The notes beneath the pieces were generated by a model. It was not told where the DNA came from, did no database searches, and saw nothing but the letters and a program-made list of their open reading frames with translations. A program made the translations under genes and the position numbers. This document shows, piece after piece, positions 5,429-6,023 of a stretch of 6,023 bases of DNA (its first letter is position 1; every line of letters starts with the position of its first letter). The stretch is taken from contig JAGCTA010000065.1 in the NCBI GenBank assembly GCA_017963875.1, forward strand, positions 1 through 6,023. The letters run 5' to 3'. Origin of the DNA: Victivallales bacterium (GTDB lineage Bacteria > Verrucomicrobiota > Lentisphaeria > Oligosphaerales > Oligosphaeraceae).

Positions 5429-6023
5429 ATGGACAAGATCAGGTTCGGAGTCGTCGGACTAGGGCATCGCGGGCGGCACATGGCTCGTCTGGCCGCTGAC
5501 GCATTCGACTGCACGGAATTCATCGCCTCATGCGATATCGATCCCCTGCTCTGGAGCGAAACGCAATGGATGCAGGACAAACCGCTCAAGGACATTTATC
5601 CAGAAGTCAGATTCTATACCGACTATGCCGAAATGCTGGAGAAAAACGACCTGGACCTGGTGCTGGTGGAAACTGGCGCGGATGTCCATGCAGAATTCTG
5701 CATCAAGGCATTGAACAAGAATATCAATGTTTTTTCCGACATTCCCTCGGTGGCGAATCTGGACGAAGCGAATCGTCTCTGGTTTGCCGAACGTCATTCC
5801 ACTGCGAAACTCATGACTGGCGCCAATCCCAACGAATGGGGTTTCGTCAACACGCTGGTCGATCTGTATAAAAAAGGATTGCTTGGCGAGCCTTATTACA
5901 TGGAAGCCGAATACATCCATGCAAGTAGGACGCCAGCAGCGACAAACCCGCTGCTGGTCCACAGTCCGTGGCGCAAGACCCTGCCGCCGATCCGCTACTG
6001 CACGCATTCTCTCGGCCCCCTGC
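5429..6023 (+). CDS. Gfo/Idh/MocA-family NAD(P)-dependent protein, GH109-like (3' partial)
   Basis: The first 198 residues are visible and the frame runs off the window. An N-terminal Rossmann fold is clear: IRFGVVGLGHRGRHM with the dinucleotide-binding GLGHRG at 10-15, ASCDID (33-38) ending strand 2, and LVLVETGADVHAEF (77-90). The usual EKP motif after the next strand is replaced by DIP (104-106), so the common catalytic lysine is absent. The start of the second domain reads GLLGEPYYMEAEYIHASR (150-167), then SPWRKTLPPIRYCTHSLGPL (179-198). A WR followed by Y-x-THxLGP resembles GH109 enzymes, which hydrolyse alpha-N-acetylgalactosaminides using bound NAD. An oxidoreductase acting on a sugar or cyclitol is the alternative. 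The start is fixed by AGGGAG 5 bases upstream. Fold is certain; substrate is unknown. Confidence 0.85.
   Translation, partial: MDKIRFGVVGLGHRGRHMARLAADAFDCTEFIASCDIDPLLWSETQWMQDKPLKDIYPEVRFYTDYAEMLEKNDLDLVLVETGADVHAEFCIKALNKNINVFSDIPSVANLDEANRLWFAERHSTAKLMTGANPNEWGFVNTLVDLYKKGLLGEPYYMEAEYIHASRTPAATNPLLVHSPWRKTLPPIRYCTHSLGPL

Overview
The window looks like bacterial chromosome with all genes on the + strand. The mix of genes is a large multi-domain glycoside-hydrolase-like protein, an archaeal-type IMP cyclohydrolase, an E. coli-type phosphoglucomutase and a GH109-like Gfo/Idh/MocA protein. Together with a degenerate heptad repeat between genes, this points to the PVC group, most likely a Lentisphaerota (Victivallales-like) bacterium. 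That placement is inferred from gene content and was not computed.

Layout. 1-1896: the 3' part of a gene for a carbohydrate-active-enzyme-like protein, with its start outside the window. 1897-2291: a 395-bp gap, the most unusual part of the window. It holds (a) a 7-bp GTCTNNN degenerate repeat, (b) a pyrimidine-rich then AT-rich stretch, and (c) a 176-bp element (2080-2255) with about 20-bp imperfect terminal inverted repeats, flanked by a perfect 8-bp direct repeat TGATTAAA. The element carries no credible gene, only a cluster of strong hairpins. It has the form of a non-autonomous transposable element (MITE), and its GGCTCTT end and 8-bp duplication resemble the ISL3 family. 2292-2723: a small four-helix membrane protein whose start lies 36 bp after the element. 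2764-3402: purO-type IMP cyclohydrolase. 3436-5061: phosphoglucomutase (pgm). 5107-5349: an 80-aa protein of unknown function. 5429 to the window end: the N-terminal part of a Gfo/Idh/MocA-family protein.

The five genes from 2292 onward are co-directional with gaps of 40, 33, 45 and 79 bp and no visible intrinsic terminator between them, so they could share transcripts. Their roles differ (last step of purine synthesis; glucose-1-P/glucose-6-P interconversion; an NAD-dependent sugar enzyme), so this looks more like housekeeping and sugar metabolism side by side than a dedicated pathway. The two sugar-related proteins at the window edges fit a saccharolytic lifestyle. I see no phage, CRISPR, defence or RNA gene. 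The best candidate for something undescribed is the small hairpin-rich element.
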